A DNA stretch of 64,000 bases from Chroococcidiopsis sp. CCMEE 29 (GTDB lineage Bacteria > Cyanobacteriota > Cyanobacteriia > Cyanobacteriales > Chroococcidiopsidaceae): the NCBI RefSeq assembly GCF_023558375.1, contig NZ_CP083761.1:3770501-3834500 (forward strand), in the 5' to 3' direction. The notes under the pieces were generated by a model, which worked only from the letters and a program-made list of their open reading frames with translations, had not been told where the DNA came from and searched no databases. A program made the position numbers and the translations under genes. Position 1 is the first letter of the stretch, and each line of letters begins with the position of its first letter. Positions 45,226-54,832 of the stretch are shown piece after piece.

Positions 45226-46494
45226 CTAATCATCTTGCTGCTGATTGGCATTCTGTAATGCAGTCAGAATCGTAACCGGATTGAGGGGAGCGAAGCGAGT
45301 TAGTTGCCCCACTGGTACTGAGCGGGATAGCTGCACTTGCAATAGCTGATAATTCCAGTTGCTGCATGCTTTAAGCCAACCCAGAGCAGTGTTGAGATGT
45401 TCTAGGGTAGCTAGAGCCATGACCAAAACTCCTCCCGCAGCTAAGCTAGAACAGGCATCCAGAATTTGACTTAAGTTGCCACCGCTGCCGCCAATAAAGA
45501 TGCGCCCAGGGGCTGGAAGTTGATGCAAAACGTCGGGTGCACTGCCATGGATGGAGATGACGTTTTCCACCTGGAACCGGCGGCAGTTCTGCGAAATCAG
45601 GGCAGTACCAGCAGCAGTTTTCTCGATCGCATACACCTTAGAAGTCGGGAATAAGCGGGCAATTTCAATCGAAACTGAACCAGTTCCTGCTCCTATATCC
45701 CAGATAGTTTGTCCTGGTTGGAGAGCGAGTTCTCCCAGAACTAAAATCCTGACCTCGCGCTTAGTCATTAGTCCAGGGCGATCGCTAAAACTGAGAAACA
45801 GATGATCTGGTAAACCCAGCTGAGGTAAAGCTGCCAAATTCAGTTGCTGCAGCGCTGAACTAGACTGGCGGAGTAAGATGACCACATTCAGTGGTGCGAA
45901 AGTCTGCTCTAGGATTTCCGCAATCGACCAAGACTGAACTCGTTCTGCCTCGCCACCCAGGTTCTCGCAAACCCAGAACTGGTAATGACTGGGCAAATCC
46001 AAAGCTAGCACCAGGCGAGCGATCGCACCAGGCGTATTAGTCCTATCAGTTAGCACGGCAATTTTGTCTGCTCCCTGCTGTAGTGCCTGCATCAACTCAT
46101 CAATAGAGCGTCCATGAGCGCTAATAAATCGCGCATCCTGCCAGGGAACCTTAATTCGATTGAAAGCCAGCTGAACCGCGCTGAGATGAGGGTGAAAGGT
46201 CAAATACTCTAGAGGAAGTTCTGTTAGCAGCAACCGTCCTAAGCCAAAAAATAGTGGATCGCCTGAAACTAAAACCACAATGCAACTAGAACCAGCTGCC
46301 AATGCTGTGCGAATTTTATCAATTGCCTGAGTAAAGTCTCCCAGTACTAAACGCTCAGCTGGGTGGTTAGGGAAGTAACTCAAGTGGCGATCGCTCCCAA
46401 TTAGCAGCGTCGCCCTCAAAACCATCTCTCGCACCGACTCAACCAGCCCAACTGCCCCGTCTAAACCAATCCCAACCACATGTACTGGAGTCAT
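45226..46494 (-). CDS. cobL: Precorrin-6Y C5,15-methyltransferase (decarboxylating), CobL
   Basis: Bifunctional cobalamin enzyme of 422 residues. CbiE-type domain (1-200; HVVGIGLDG and VSGDPLFFGLG) and CbiT-type domain (215-422; TKREVRILVLGELALQPGQ, IWDIGAGTGSVSIEIARL). The two activities methylate C5 and C15 and decarboxylate the side chain of precorrin-6B. The next step (cobH) is adjacent on the same strand. Confidence 0.96.
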   Translation of the reverse strand: MTPVHVVGIGLDGAVGLVESVREMVLRATLLIGSDRHLSYFPNHPAERLVLGDFTQAIDKIRTALAAGSSCIVVLVSGDPLFFGLGRLLLTELPLEYLTFHPHLSAVQLAFNRIKVPWQDARFISAHGRSIDELMQALQQGADKIAVLTDRTNTPGAIARLVLALDLPSHYQFWVCENLGGEAERVQSWSIAEILEQTFAPLNVVILLRQSSSALQQLNLAALPQLGLPDHLFLSFSDRPGLMTKREVRILVLGELALQPGQTIWDIGAGTGSVSIEIARLFPTSKVYAIEKTAAGTALISQNCRRFQVENVISIHGSAPDVLHQLPAPGRIFIGGSGGNLSQILDACSSLAAGGVLVMALATLEHLNTALGWLKACSNWNYQLLQVQLSRSVPVGQLTRFAPLNPVTILTALQNANQQQDD

Positions 46495-46526
46495 TTTTCC
46501 AAAGCATTAAGAATACAGGAGGATGA

Positions 46527-46582
46527 AGGATAAACATATATTTAATCTTCCCCTGCCTCCCCTGCTCCTCCTGCTCCCCCTG
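46527..46582 (+). repeat. Repeat block shared with 23642-23710
   Basis: An ATATATTTAATCTTCCCCTGC stretch followed by CTCCCCTGCTCC units. The purine strand encodes the Gly/Ala-rich C-terminal tail of CobH (GGAGGAGEAGED), so the repeat has pushed the stop codon outwards. Confidence 0.7.
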
Positions 46583-47195
46583 CTCTAGAACGCTCCCAAG
46601 CCAACACGATTAAAGCATTGAGAATAGCAGCTGCAACTGGTGAACCTCCCTTGCGACCCTCAACGCGAATCTGATTAACTGGGGCTTGGGCTAATGCTGC
46701 CTTTGAATCCAGAACAGAGATGAAACCAACTGGCGCACCAATTACTAAGGATGGTGAAACCGGGGCAGCTGGTAATGCATTACAAAGAGCCAGTAGCGCC
46801 GTGGGTGCATTGCCAATCACAAAAATCGCTTCTGGAAATTCCTCAGCGCACAGAAGTAAGCCAGTTTCCGTGCGTGTTTTACCTGGAAGCGGCACAGATG
46901 CCCGTTCAACCGCACTGATCAACGGGTTGCCAAAGGTTTTTGCTACCAATCCAGCCACACCGTGTTTGACCATGCCCACATCAGTAACAATGGGTATGCG
47001 GCGGCGTAAGGCGGCAATTCCTGTCTCTATCGCTGCTGAACTAAAGCGAATTAGCTGCTGGAATTCAAAGTCAGCGGTGCTGTGAATCACCCGTCGGATA
47101 ATGGCGTATTCAGCTGGACTAAAGTTGTGTGCGCCGATTTCACGATCAATCACAGCAAAACTCTGCTGCATAATGGGATGAATGGGTAATTCCAT
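46542..47195 (-). CDS. cobH: Precorrin-8X methylmutase
   Basis: Moves the C11 methyl group to C12 to give hydrogenobyrinate. 217 residues from the ATG of MELPIHPIMQQSFAVI; an in-frame TTG upstream overlaps the preceding stop codon and may be used instead. Conserved: SFAVIDREIGAHNFSPAEYAIIRRVIHSTADFE, VTDVGMVKHGV, and PTALLALC. The final 14 residues are repeat-encoded. Located after cobL on the minus strand. Confidence 0.95.
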   Translation of the reverse strand: MELPIHPIMQQSFAVIDREIGAHNFSPAEYAIIRRVIHSTADFEFQQLIRFSSAAIETGIAALRRRIPIVTDVGMVKHGVAGLVAKTFGNPLISAVERASVPLPGKTRTETGLLLCAEEFPEAIFVIGNAPTALLALCNALPAAPVSPSLVIGAPVGFISVLDSKAALAQAPVNQIRVEGRKGGSPVAAAILNALIVLAWERSRAGGAGGAGEAGED

Positions 47196-47251
47196 TTTGC
47201 TTTGTGAGTATAAAAAATTCTGAGATAGCGAGTTCGGGTGATGGAGCGAGC

Positions 47252-48034
47252 TCAAAAATCTAAAATCGGCCAGTCTGGCTGGCGGTAGTAGCGTGTCATG
47301 TCGTCAAACTTCCGCAGTTCAGCGCGATGGAGCGAGAATTCTAAGGAATTTTCTAACCATTGCTGATTTAACTCAGAAAAACTGGTGCTGAGACGATCAC
47401 GGTCTAGATGAGGCGACAAGTCACCAAAATAGCCCAGGGTAATGTGTGCTGTAAAGTGGTAGTGTTGTTCAAGCCCCAGTCTAGTCAAATCAGAGTTTTG
47501 GTAGATCGTCCGCCGAAATTGCAAAATCTGCTCATAGGAGTCTTCATCCTTAGGCACTAAACAAACGCCTACAGCTCTGGGCATCACGATTAATCCCAAC
47601 GTTTGCCATCGAATCGGCGTTGTCTGAGCTCGCGATTGGCGGTATTTTTGAAAGATTGCAGCGATCGCGTAGCGCAACTGCACCTCAAATTCAGAATTCT
47701 CATTAGCGTAGCGGTAAGCACTATCCCAAATTAAATCTGCCAATGTGAGATGAAAGCTAGCCGGAGGCACAGGAACAATCAACTCAGATGGGGACAGTTG
47801 CAAAAGTTGCTGTTGGTAAACATGCAAATTCTTATAGAAATCAAAGTTCTGCGAATCTTCCTCCGCTGGCGGAGTAAGGACAGAATAGCCAGGAAAGTAT
47901 ACAGCCTGTCTACCACCCTCTGGACGGAGCTCAAACTTGGGAGATGGTTGGATATGCTGTACTTGGGAAACATAACTTTCTGGCAAGGTCATCCGTGCCA
48001 CTCGATTTAAATAAGTCTGATAGTTGTCGTCCAA
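47252..48034 (-). CDS. DUF1868-type 2H phosphodiesterase-like protein
   Basis: 260 residues from a TTG (DDNYQTYLNRVARMTLP). Two H-x-T/H-x-T-type motifs, SFHLTLADL (about 107) and FTAHITLGYFG (about 197), place it in the 2H phosphoesterase superfamily (LigT/cyclic phosphodiesterase-like). It would act on RNA 2'-phosphate or cyclic nucleotide ends; the substrate is not known. It sits upstream of cobH on the same strand. Confidence 0.82.
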   Translation of the reverse strand: MDDNYQTYLNRVARMTLPESYVSQVQHIQPSPKFELRPEGGRQAVYFPGYSVLTPPAEEDSQNFDFYKNLHVYQQQLLQLSPSELIVPVPPASFHLTLADLIWDSAYRYANENSEFEVQLRYAIAAIFQKYRQSRAQTTPIRWQTLGLIVMPRAVGVCLVPKDEDSYEQILQFRRTIYQNSDLTRLGLEQHYHFTAHITLGYFGDLSPHLDRDRLSTSFSELNQQWLENSLEFSLHRAELRKFDDMTRYYRQPDWPILDF

Positions 48035-48169
48035 CCTTGATAGCCTCGCACTCTAACTTGATAAATTTTAGGTAACTAGTACCTGTTTAGCTGATTAAGA
48101 AGTGTTTTACCTTTATTGTTGCTTGATTGTGGTAACAAAAGTGGATCGGACTTTTCTGTAGGGTTTCAT

Positions 48170-49150
48170 ATGCCAATTTACCTCTACTGGGGAGAAAATG
48201 AATTTACGCTGCAAAAAGCAGTTGCCAGCTTAGGCGATCGCGTCCTCGATCCACAATGGGTCAGCTTTAACTACACTCAAATCCCCGCAGATCAACCGGA
48301 TGCTATTATCCAAGGGTTGAACCAAGCACTAACACCACCCTTTGGCGCTGGTAACCGCTTAGTCTGGCTCATGCAAACTACACTCTGCCAAAACTGTCCT
48401 GAAGATTTGTTGACCGAATTAAACCGCACACTCCCGGTGATTCCAGAGACTTGCGTTTTATTGCTAACTAGCCGCACAAAACCGGATGGACGCCTCAAAT
48501 CTACCCAGTTATTGCAAAAGTACGCTCAGATCCGGGAATTTTCCCTGATTCCTCCCTGGAAGACAGAACAAATTGTACAGCAGGTGCAACAAGCTGCCCA
48601 AGAAGTAGGGGTAAAACTAACTCAAAAAAGCGTAGAGCTTGTAGCAGAGTCTGTCGGCAACAATACTAGGCAACTCTATAGTGAACTGGAAAAATTACGG
48701 CTTTATGCTGGTATAGCCGACAAACCTTTGGATGTAGAAGCCGTTGCTGAGCTAGTACAGGCTAATACCCAGAACAGCTTGCAGTTGGCAGCAGCGATTC
48801 GATTGGGGGATACAGCCAAAGCCATAGCATTGGTTGCCCAATTGCTCGCTCACAATGAGCCATCTCTGCGAATTGTTGCCACATTAATTGGGCAATTTCG
48901 TACCTGGTTATGGGTAAAATTATTGATGGAAGCTGGTGAGCGATCGGAGCGAACAATAGCCCAAGCGGCAGAGATCGGTAATCCTAAGCGCGTATACTTC
49001 CTCCAGCAAGAAGTTAAGTCCCTTTCCGTGCAGCAACTTGTCTCAACCTTGCCCCTACTACTGGAACTCGAAGTTAGTCTCAAGCAAGGAGCAGAGGAGA
49101 TCTCAGCGCTCCAAACTAAAGTGATAGAACTTTGCTGCATTTTTCAGTAA
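48170..49150 (+). CDS. holA: DNA polymerase III delta subunit
   Basis: Clamp-loader subunit that opens the beta sliding clamp. 326 residues from ATG 48170 (MPIYLYWGENEF); a longer frame from 48116 is not family-like. Features: YWGENEFTLQKAVASL, LLTSRTKPDGRLKSTQLLQKYA, LVAESVGNNTRQLYSELEKL, and ALVAQLLAHNEPSLRIVATLIGQ. The Walker A Lys of clamp loaders is absent, as normal for delta. Confidence 0.94.
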   Translation: MPIYLYWGENEFTLQKAVASLGDRVLDPQWVSFNYTQIPADQPDAIIQGLNQALTPPFGAGNRLVWLMQTTLCQNCPEDLLTELNRTLPVIPETCVLLLTSRTKPDGRLKSTQLLQKYAQIREFSLIPPWKTEQIVQQVQQAAQEVGVKLTQKSVELVAESVGNNTRQLYSELEKLRLYAGIADKPLDVEAVAELVQANTQNSLQLAAAIRLGDTAKAIALVAQLLAHNEPSLRIVATLIGQFRTWLWVKLLMEAGERSERTIAQAAEIGNPKRVYFLQQEVKSLSVQQLVSTLPLLLELEVSLKQGAEEISALQTKVIELCCIFQ

Positions 49151-49263
49151 GGCAGCTGGGAGTGAAAGATTTATCTTGCCAATTTTAGCTGGAACTTTTT
49201 ACTCTTAAAATAATTCAAAATAACTGATACTTCCGGTATTATATTTATTCCTCACACGTAAAC

Positions 49264-49749
49264 ATGGTAAAATTTAGCCGTCCATTTTCCGCACCCTATT
49301 TGAACCGGATGCTATCGCGATCGCTGGTTGTAGGTGCTATTGCCACTGCAAGTTGGCTCTCTGGGCTGGCTCCTGATTTATCTGGTCACTCAAGAGTCCT
49401 TGACTTCAATTCTGCGGCTTATGCTCAACAAGTCAGTGAGCCAGAAGTAACAAATTACGCTCGGGCTGTCTTGGGTATAGAGCCAGTGCGTCAAGAGGCA
49501 TACGACGAAATTAAAAAAATTCTCGGTTCTGATAACGTTCCCTCAATTAATTGCTACGAAAGTCTGGATGCATTACCCAACAACGCTCGAAAGATTGCCG
49601 ATAATTACTGCAAGCGCTCCAAAGCTATAGTAGAAAGAAACGGTCTTTCCAGAGATCGCTTCAATGAAATTACTACAAATCTGCAAAATGACCCCAACTT
49701 AAAAACACGGGTTCAGGATGCTTTGATTCGGATTCAAAACACCCCCTAA
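49264..49749 (+). CDS. DUF4168 secreted protein
   Basis: 161 residues. Signal peptide with the hydrophobic run VVGAIATASWLSG and probable cleavage after SAAYAQQ (around 55). The mature domain is the DUF4168 helical fold (VTNYARAVLGIEPVRQEAYDEI, LSRDRFNEITTNLQNDPNLKTRV). It is found in cyanobacteria and proteobacteria, probably in the periplasm. Role unknown. Confidence 0.85.
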   Translation: MVKFSRPFSAPYLNRMLSRSLVVGAIATASWLSGLAPDLSGHSRVLDFNSAAYAQQVSEPEVTNYARAVLGIEPVRQEAYDEIKKILGSDNVPSINCYESLDALPNNARKIADNYCKRSKAIVERNGLSRDRFNEITTNLQNDPNLKTRVQDALIRIQNTP

Positions 49750-49786
49750 CTAAGCTGTTGTGCATTTAAACTGCATCGTGTTGGCA

Positions 49787-49816
49787 GCAGGGGGAGCAGG
49801 GGAGGCAGGGGGAGCA
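49787..49816 (+). repeat. GGGGAGCAG low-complexity repeat
   Basis: GCAGGGGGAGCAGGGGAGGCAG, the purine form of the repeat seen at 23669 and 51930, in the spacer before ureE. Confidence 0.6.
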
Positions 49817-49983
49817 AATGCCTTTAAGCGCAGCAGCCTCATTAGGTAAATTAAATGTGTGAAAGCTTAGCAGCAGTAAGGTGGCTGGAAACGCAAATGT
49901 CTACCAAAATGGGCGTCCCAGCAAAGCAGAACGGCGCAGCAGTTAAGACACAATCTAAGAAAGTTTTGGTTCAACTCCGATTC

Positions 49984-50424
49984 ATGCTGACTTTGACGCA
50001 ACGTTTACCAACCAATGCGGATGCAGTAGTCAGCTTTACCCTTGCTCTGACTGCGGAGGAACGCACCCGCAGCCGCCATCGTTTTGAAACAGTGGATGGG
50101 CAAACTGTATTTCTGCGTTTACCCAGAGGAACCGTGCTGCGGGACAACGATATTCTGCAATCTGAAACTGAGAGCATACTAGTCCGGGTTAATGCCAAAC
50201 CTGAACCAGTGCTGACGATTACAGCCAAAACCCGACTGGATTTACTGCGGGCAGCGTACCATTTGGGTAATCGCCATGTGCCGCTAGAAATCACTGCAAG
50301 CTATCTACGGCTATCTCCTGACCCCGTGTTGCAGACAATGCTTGAACAGATGGGAATGCAAGTAGAAGAGGCAGTTTTACCTTTTCAACCAGAAATCGGC
50401 GCTTATGGGAATCATGCCCATTAA
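49984..50424 (+). CDS. ureE: Urease accessory protein UreE
   Basis: Nickel-delivering metallochaperone for urease. 146 residues from ATG 49984 ([18 protein letters not shown]); a longer frame from 49855 adds 43 residues unlike the family. Conserved: [48 protein letters not shown] (Ni-binding His), and [16 protein letters not shown]. The His-rich C-terminus is short (YGNHAH). Confidence 0.94.
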   Translation: MLTLTQRLPTNADAVVSFTLALTAEERTRSRHRFETVDGQTVFLRLPRGTVLRDNDILQSETESILVRVNAKPEPVLTITAKTRLDLLRAAYHLGNRHVPLEITASYLRLSPDPVLQTMLEQMGMQVEEAVLPFQPEIGAYGNHAH

Positions 50425-51094
50425 TAGCATTCATGTCTTAAGTCTTTTACAGTTGGCTAGTCCCGTCCTGCCAGTGGGAGCGTATAGCTATTCTGAGGGG
50501 CTGGAAACTCTGGTTGAGAATGGCATGATTGCCAATGAGCTGAGTCTGAAGCATTGGCTAGAGCAAGAATTACGATACGGTGCGATTCGGTTAGAAGCGG
50601 CGGTAATGATCCGAGCCCATCAGTCTGCCATGTTGGGAGATATAGAAGCTTTAGGTTACTGGAATAGCTGGCTATCAGCTGCGAGGGAAACTGAAGAGTT
50701 ACGTCAACAAAGCTGGCAGATGGGACGATCGCTTATGCGGCTACTTCTAGAACTGCAACCACAGTTGGCTTCTGTGATAGATGCTGTTGGTACTCCCTGT
50801 AATTTTGCGATCGCCTTTGGTATTGCTGCTGCCCACTGGAAAATTGACTTATCAAACGCCCTACTAGGCTACCTGCACAGCTGGGCAACGAATCTCATAA
50901 CTGCTGGAGTCAAACTCATTCCCTTGGGCCAAACTGCTGGGCAACAATTGTTACTGGAGTTACAAGTCAATCTCAGCTGTGCAGCTGAAGAAATTCTTGC
51001 TCTAGAGGATGACAACCTTAATAGTTGTGGCTGGGGATTGGCGCTGGCAAGTATGGCACATGAAACTCAGTATACGCGGCTATTTCGTAGTTAG
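50414..51094 (+). CDS. ureF: Urease accessory protein UreF
   Basis: Part of the UreDFG chaperone that loads nickel into urease. 226 residues from ATG 50414, overlapping ureE by 11 bp (an ATG at 50405 would overlap by 20). Conserved: [61 protein letters not shown]. ureABC, ureD and ureG are not in this window, so the urease genes are split. Confidence 0.95.
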   Translation: MPINSIHVLSLLQLASPVLPVGAYSYSEGLETLVENGMIANELSLKHWLEQELRYGAIRLEAAVMIRAHQSAMLGDIEALGYWNSWLSAARETEELRQQSWQMGRSLMRLLLELQPQLASVIDAVGTPCNFAIAFGIAAAHWKIDLSNALLGYLHSWATNLITAGVKLIPLGQTAGQQLLLELQVNLSCAAEEILALEDDNLNSCGWGLALASMAHETQYTRLFRS

Positions 51095-51099
51095 GCTGC

Positions 51100-51903
51100 C
51101 TATTTTCCTAGATATGCCTCTAAAACTTGTGGGTTGCGCTGGATTTCAGCGGGGGTACCAACAGCGAGGTTACGACCTTCAGCTAGCACCCAAACGCGAT
51201 CGCACAGAGACATGATCACGTCCATATTATGTTCAATAATCAAAAACGTCATGCCCTCGCGGTTCCAACTAAGAATGCGATCGCATATCTGATTAATCAG
51301 TGTGGGATTAACCCCAGCAGCTGGCTCATCCAATAAAATCAGCTTTGGCTGCGTCATCAGCGCTCTTGCCATTTCTAACAGCTTGCGTTGCCCCCCAGAC
51401 AATGCTCCAGCATACTCATACGCCATATGAGCTAATCCTACAGACTCCAAGAGCAACATTGCTTGTTCTCGCAGTTGCCGTTCTTCAACTACCACCGTCT
51501 GGGGTTGAAACTGCACCCGCCAAAAGTTTTCACCATTCTGTTTTTGCGCTGCTAGCAGCATATTTTCCATTACTGTCAACCGGGAGAGAACTCGGGCAAC
51601 CTGAAACGTGCGTACCATTCCCTGTTGGGCAATTTGATACGGCTGCAAGTGCTGAATCGGTTCACCATCAAAAATTATCCAACCCCGATTTGGACGAACG
51701 AAATTAGAAAGTAAGTTAAATAAAGTGGTTTTACCGGCACCATTCGGACCAATTAGCCCTGTAATGCTGCCTTGCATCACTTCAATCTCTGCATTATCTA
51801 CCGCCTTCACACCGCCAAAGCTCTTGCCAAGGCCACTAGCTGCTAGTAAAGGAAGTTTTTGAGACTGTAAACTATCTTGAGCTTCCATATCAGTATTTAA
51901 CAT
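51100..51903 (-). CDS. livG: LivG-type ABC transporter ATPase
   Basis: 267 residues. Walker A GPNGAGKTTL, the long LivG insertion (QKQNGENFWRVQFQPQTVVVEE), signature ALSGGQRKLLEMARAL, Walker B LILLDEPAAGVN and switch IIEHNMDVI. Branched-chain or hydrophobic amino-acid family; it may correspond to NatA of Anabaena. Its start follows the LivM-type gene on the same strand after a repeat spacer (51904-51975). Confidence 0.88.
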   Translation of the reverse strand: MLNTDMEAQDSLQSQKLPLLAASGLGKSFGGVKAVDNAEIEVMQGSITGLIGPNGAGKTTLFNLLSNFVRPNRGWIIFDGEPIQHLQPYQIAQQGMVRTFQVARVLSRLTVMENMLLAAQKQNGENFWRVQFQPQTVVVEERQLREQAMLLLESVGLAHMAYEYAGALSGGQRKLLEMARALMTQPKLILLDEPAAGVNPTLINQICDRILSWNREGMTFLIIEHNMDVIMSLCDRVWVLAEGRNLAVGTPAEIQRNPQVLEAYLGK

Positions 51904-51926
51904 CAACTAGACAAAATGTTTCTTCT

Positions 51927-51966
51927 CCCCCTGCTTCCCCTGCTCCCCCTGCTCCCCCTGCTCCCC
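51927..51966 (+). repeat. CTGCTCCCC low-complexity repeat
   Basis: Four or five CTGCTCCCC/CCTGCTTCC units between the LivG- and LivM-type genes. The same class as at 23669, 46541 and 49787; it separates the two transporter genes without encoding anything. Confidence 0.75.
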
Positions 51967-51975
51967 CTTGCTTTA

Positions 51976-53169
51976 TCATTTCCCAAGGGTCAATTCCTGC
52001 TTTTTACCCAAGATGCCCTGAGGTCGCCAAATCATCAGCAACATCAGGATAAGACCAATTACCATAATGCGAAACGCACCTAAACGCGCTTCATCTAGAG
52101 GCACAATTGCAGGCAGGAGAAAGCGAGTGACGGCATCGTAAGCAAAGAAAATGACAGCACCCAAAATGGTGCCGAAATTGTTACCAGCGCCACCTACAAT
52201 CACTATAATCCAAGCGTCAAAGGTAATTTGAGGCTGGAAATTGTCAGGGTAAATTGTCGTCAACTGCCATGCATACAAAGCACCAGCAATCCCTGCGATC
52301 GCGCCTCCTAACATCAATGATTGCAGTTTGTACCAAAACACATTTTTCCCCAGTGCTCTAGGGACTTCCTCATCTTCGCGGATAGCTTTCAGAACTCGAC
52401 CCCAAGGCGATCGCACTAAAACTTCCAACCGCCATAACACCAATGCCAACACTAGTACTGACAACAGCATCAACCCAGCCTTCTCATGGTTAGCGTAGTC
52501 ATACAGTGCCATTACACCAGCCGCATAAAGCACCAAAATCAACAGCGCCGCCGCAACTCCTATGATTAGGCGAGAGAGGAACCTAGAAACTGAAGATTTT
52601 TCCTTAAACCCTCGCCCCACTTTTCGAGAATCCGCTGGCGCGTCTACGCCCCTCACCCCTCGTCCCTTACTTATCCATCGCCCGAGTTGCCAGTAAGACA
52701 CGCCTGTAATCAGCGTTAGCAGCCCAATCATTCCCAACCTAACTATCAAGTTCGGCTCAAGATTTGATAGCGGCAACGGATAACTTTGCACCCCAAACGC
52801 CCCAGGTGTAAATCCACTGCCAGTGGGTAAATCTTGATTATTTACCACTAACCTAATTAATTCAGATACACCAATTGTGACAATCGCCAGGTAGTCTGTC
52901 CGTAACCGCAACGTTGATAGACCAATCAACAAGCCCAACAGTGCAGCTACTGCGCCACCAACGAATGCTGCCACAATCAGGGGAACTCCTTGCAAGCTCA
53001 ACAACACTGTGGTGTATGCACCCACCGTCATGAAAGCAACATGACCAAAGTTAATTAGCCCTGTGAAGCCCCATTGTAAGTTCAATCCTAGGCTGAATAG
53101 GGCAAAGATCGCCGTTGAAATTGTCAGAAAAACGAGATAGCCAACCCAACCAGACAAGTCTTGAAACAT
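51976..53169 (-). CDS. livM: LivM-type ABC transporter permease
   Basis: 397 residues, about ten hydrophobic segments. LivM pattern: GLNLQWGFTGLINFGHVAFMTVGAYTT, LRLRTDYLAIVTIGVSELIRL, and the EAA-like GRVLKAIREDEEVPRALGKNVFWYKLQ. A soluble insertion (SKGRGVRGVDAPADSRKVGRGFKEK) interrupts the middle membrane region and is repeat-like. No LivH, LivF or binding protein is adjacent, so the other subunits are encoded elsewhere. Confidence 0.9.
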   Translation of the reverse strand: MFQDLSGWVGYLVFLTISTAIFALFSLGLNLQWGFTGLINFGHVAFMTVGAYTTVLLSLQGVPLIVAAFVGGAVAALLGLLIGLSTLRLRTDYLAIVTIGVSELIRLVVNNQDLPTGSGFTPGAFGVQSYPLPLSNLEPNLIVRLGMIGLLTLITGVSYWQLGRWISKGRGVRGVDAPADSRKVGRGFKEKSSVSRFLSRLIIGVAAALLILVLYAAGVMALYDYANHEKAGLMLLSVLVLALVLWRLEVLVRSPWGRVLKAIREDEEVPRALGKNVFWYKLQSLMLGGAIAGIAGALYAWQLTTIYPDNFQPQITFDAWIIVIVGGAGNNFGTILGAVIFFAYDAVTRFLLPAIVPLDEARLGAFRIMVIGLILMLLMIWRPQGILGKKQELTLGK

Positions 53170-53266
53170 AGAATTGCAAAATAAGTTAAAGAATAGCTCT
53201 AAAAAATGGCTTTTGTTATACTCTGCGCAGCGATTCAGATTTTAACTGACTAACGAATTTATCACT

Positions 53267-54292
53267 ATGACTCAGGAGCAACCCACTTCACTAGAAGGCA
53301 TCTATGAGGTGTGTATTGGCATTCAGGAACCAATCACTGCAATTCAATATTGGGAGCAATTTGGCTATCGGATTGGTCAAGTAGGTGAATTACCAGCAGA
53401 GACAGTCAACCAATTGTATGGGGTCAATTTGGCTTTATGCTCTATTCGTCTTTACCACCAAAATGCGGATCATGGTCTGATTCGCCTGATGGTTTGGGAA
53501 AACCCTATGGAGGGGTTGGGGATGGGGTCAATGAAGGTGCGGGGAAATCGCTGGGCAACCACTCTAACTGCAGATGTGTTGAATATTTTGAATCATGTTG
53601 AGGAGGGAGTAGCAGCGGGTTGGCAGATCAAGTACACGGCCCCTCATTGGGAGGTAATTTATAACAAAGAGAGGAAGAGCCGCCCTTTCATCGAGCCAGC
53701 GATTGGGGTGCGAGAAATGCTGCTACTGCAACCCTTGACTCGACAGGTTTTGTTTGAACGGTTTAACTACACGCTGCCAAATTACGGAAAAATTAACACA
53801 AGTTCTGCTTTCAAAACTAGCCAAATTACCCACATGGGGATGGTGATTCAGGATGACAGCAAGGAAACGCTCAGGTTTTATGAAGATGTGCTGGGATTGC
53901 TGCGTGTGCGTGATGATGTAGAGACTAGTTATGAATCTTCAGCAGCAGGGCGACAGATTTTTGACCTTAAACCGGGTGAACGGTTCTTTGTAACTGCATT
54001 TGACGATCCGCGATCGTCAAAGTCCGATTTGCAAGCTGCACGTTCCGGCAGACTTTATATCATACGGTTTCCAGACTCTATCCAGTTAAGGTCGCACTTT
54101 GAGGAAGCGCAACCTGGCTGTTTAGGAATGTCATTGTACACTTACCGAGTACACGAACTAACTGTGTACTTTGAGCGAGTGCAGGCTAGTCAGGCTCAAA
54201 AGGTTACAGATATTCTCTGCAATGAGTTTGGAGAGCAGAGTTTCTCTTTTGTTTCCCCTGATGGATACTTCTGGACTCTGCTAGAAAGGTAA
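53267..54292 (+). CDS. VOC-superfamily (glyoxalase-like) protein
   Basis: 341 residues with two VOC modules: the N-terminal one is divergent; the second (about 183-340) has ITHMGMVIQDDSKETLRFYEDVLGLLR and FVSPDGYFWTLLE. Metal-dependent dioxygenases, isomerases and resistance proteins share this fold; no specific substrate can be read. It is divergent from the LivM-type gene. Confidence 0.82.
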   Translation: MTQEQPTSLEGIYEVCIGIQEPITAIQYWEQFGYRIGQVGELPAETVNQLYGVNLALCSIRLYHQNADHGLIRLMVWENPMEGLGMGSMKVRGNRWATTLTADVLNILNHVEEGVAAGWQIKYTAPHWEVIYNKERKSRPFIEPAIGVREMLLLQPLTRQVLFERFNYTLPNYGKINTSSAFKTSQITHMGMVIQDDSKETLRFYEDVLGLLRVRDDVETSYESSAAGRQIFDLKPGERFFVTAFDDPRSSKSDLQAARSGRLYIIRFPDSIQLRSHFEEAQPGCLGMSLYTYRVHELTVYFERVQASQAQKVTDILCNEFGEQSFSFVSPDGYFWTLLER

Positions 54293-54412
54293 GATTCTCA
54301 TCGCAGAGGAACTGCTCAAACTAGTGGGAATTTCAGTTTTGGCTCTACCGCTTGAGCGATGCGGTGAGACGGGTGATGGCTGAGAATGATACAAAAGACA
54401 TAGCGACCGACT

Positions 54413-54832
54413 ATGAGTGCTTCACCTTCAGATCAGACGGATGTAAGACTTCGCCTTTTGGTAGTGGATGATAACCTTGATAATGCTTTGCTGCTGCAAA
54501 CGCTCTTGGAAGAGGAAGGATACTGTGTTGAAGTTGCGGATAGTGGTCAAGCAGCATTGCAACAGATGAGAATTGCGCCGCCAGACTTAGTACTTCTTGA
54601 TGTGATGATGCCAGAAATGGACGGCTTTAAAGTCGTTCGCAAAATTCGCGGCGATCGCCGCTTGCGTGCTACTCCAGTTATTCTGATCACTGCCTACGAT
54701 GAACCGTTCGTCGAATATGGTTGGAAACTGGGTGCCGATGACTTTATTCGCAAGCCGATTGATTACGAGCAATTGATGCAGCGGATTCGAGCATCTTGCC
54801 CTCCACCAAGGAAAGGAAACTCACCCACTTAA
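54413..54832 (+). CDS. Single-domain response regulator
   Basis: 139 residues, receiver domain only. Acidic pocket Asp19/Asp20 (VVDDN), phospho-acceptor Asp63 (LLDVMMPEMDG), Thr93 and Lys114 (IRKPI) are all present, so it should be phosphorylatable. With no output domain it would act through protein contacts. No histidine kinase is adjacent. Confidence 0.92.
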   Translation: MSASPSDQTDVRLRLLVVDDNLDNALLLQTLLEEEGYCVEVADSGQAALQQMRIAPPDLVLLDVMMPEMDGFKVVRKIRGDRRLRATPVILITAYDEPFVEYGWKLGADDFIRKPIDYEQLMQRIRASCPPPRKGNSPT

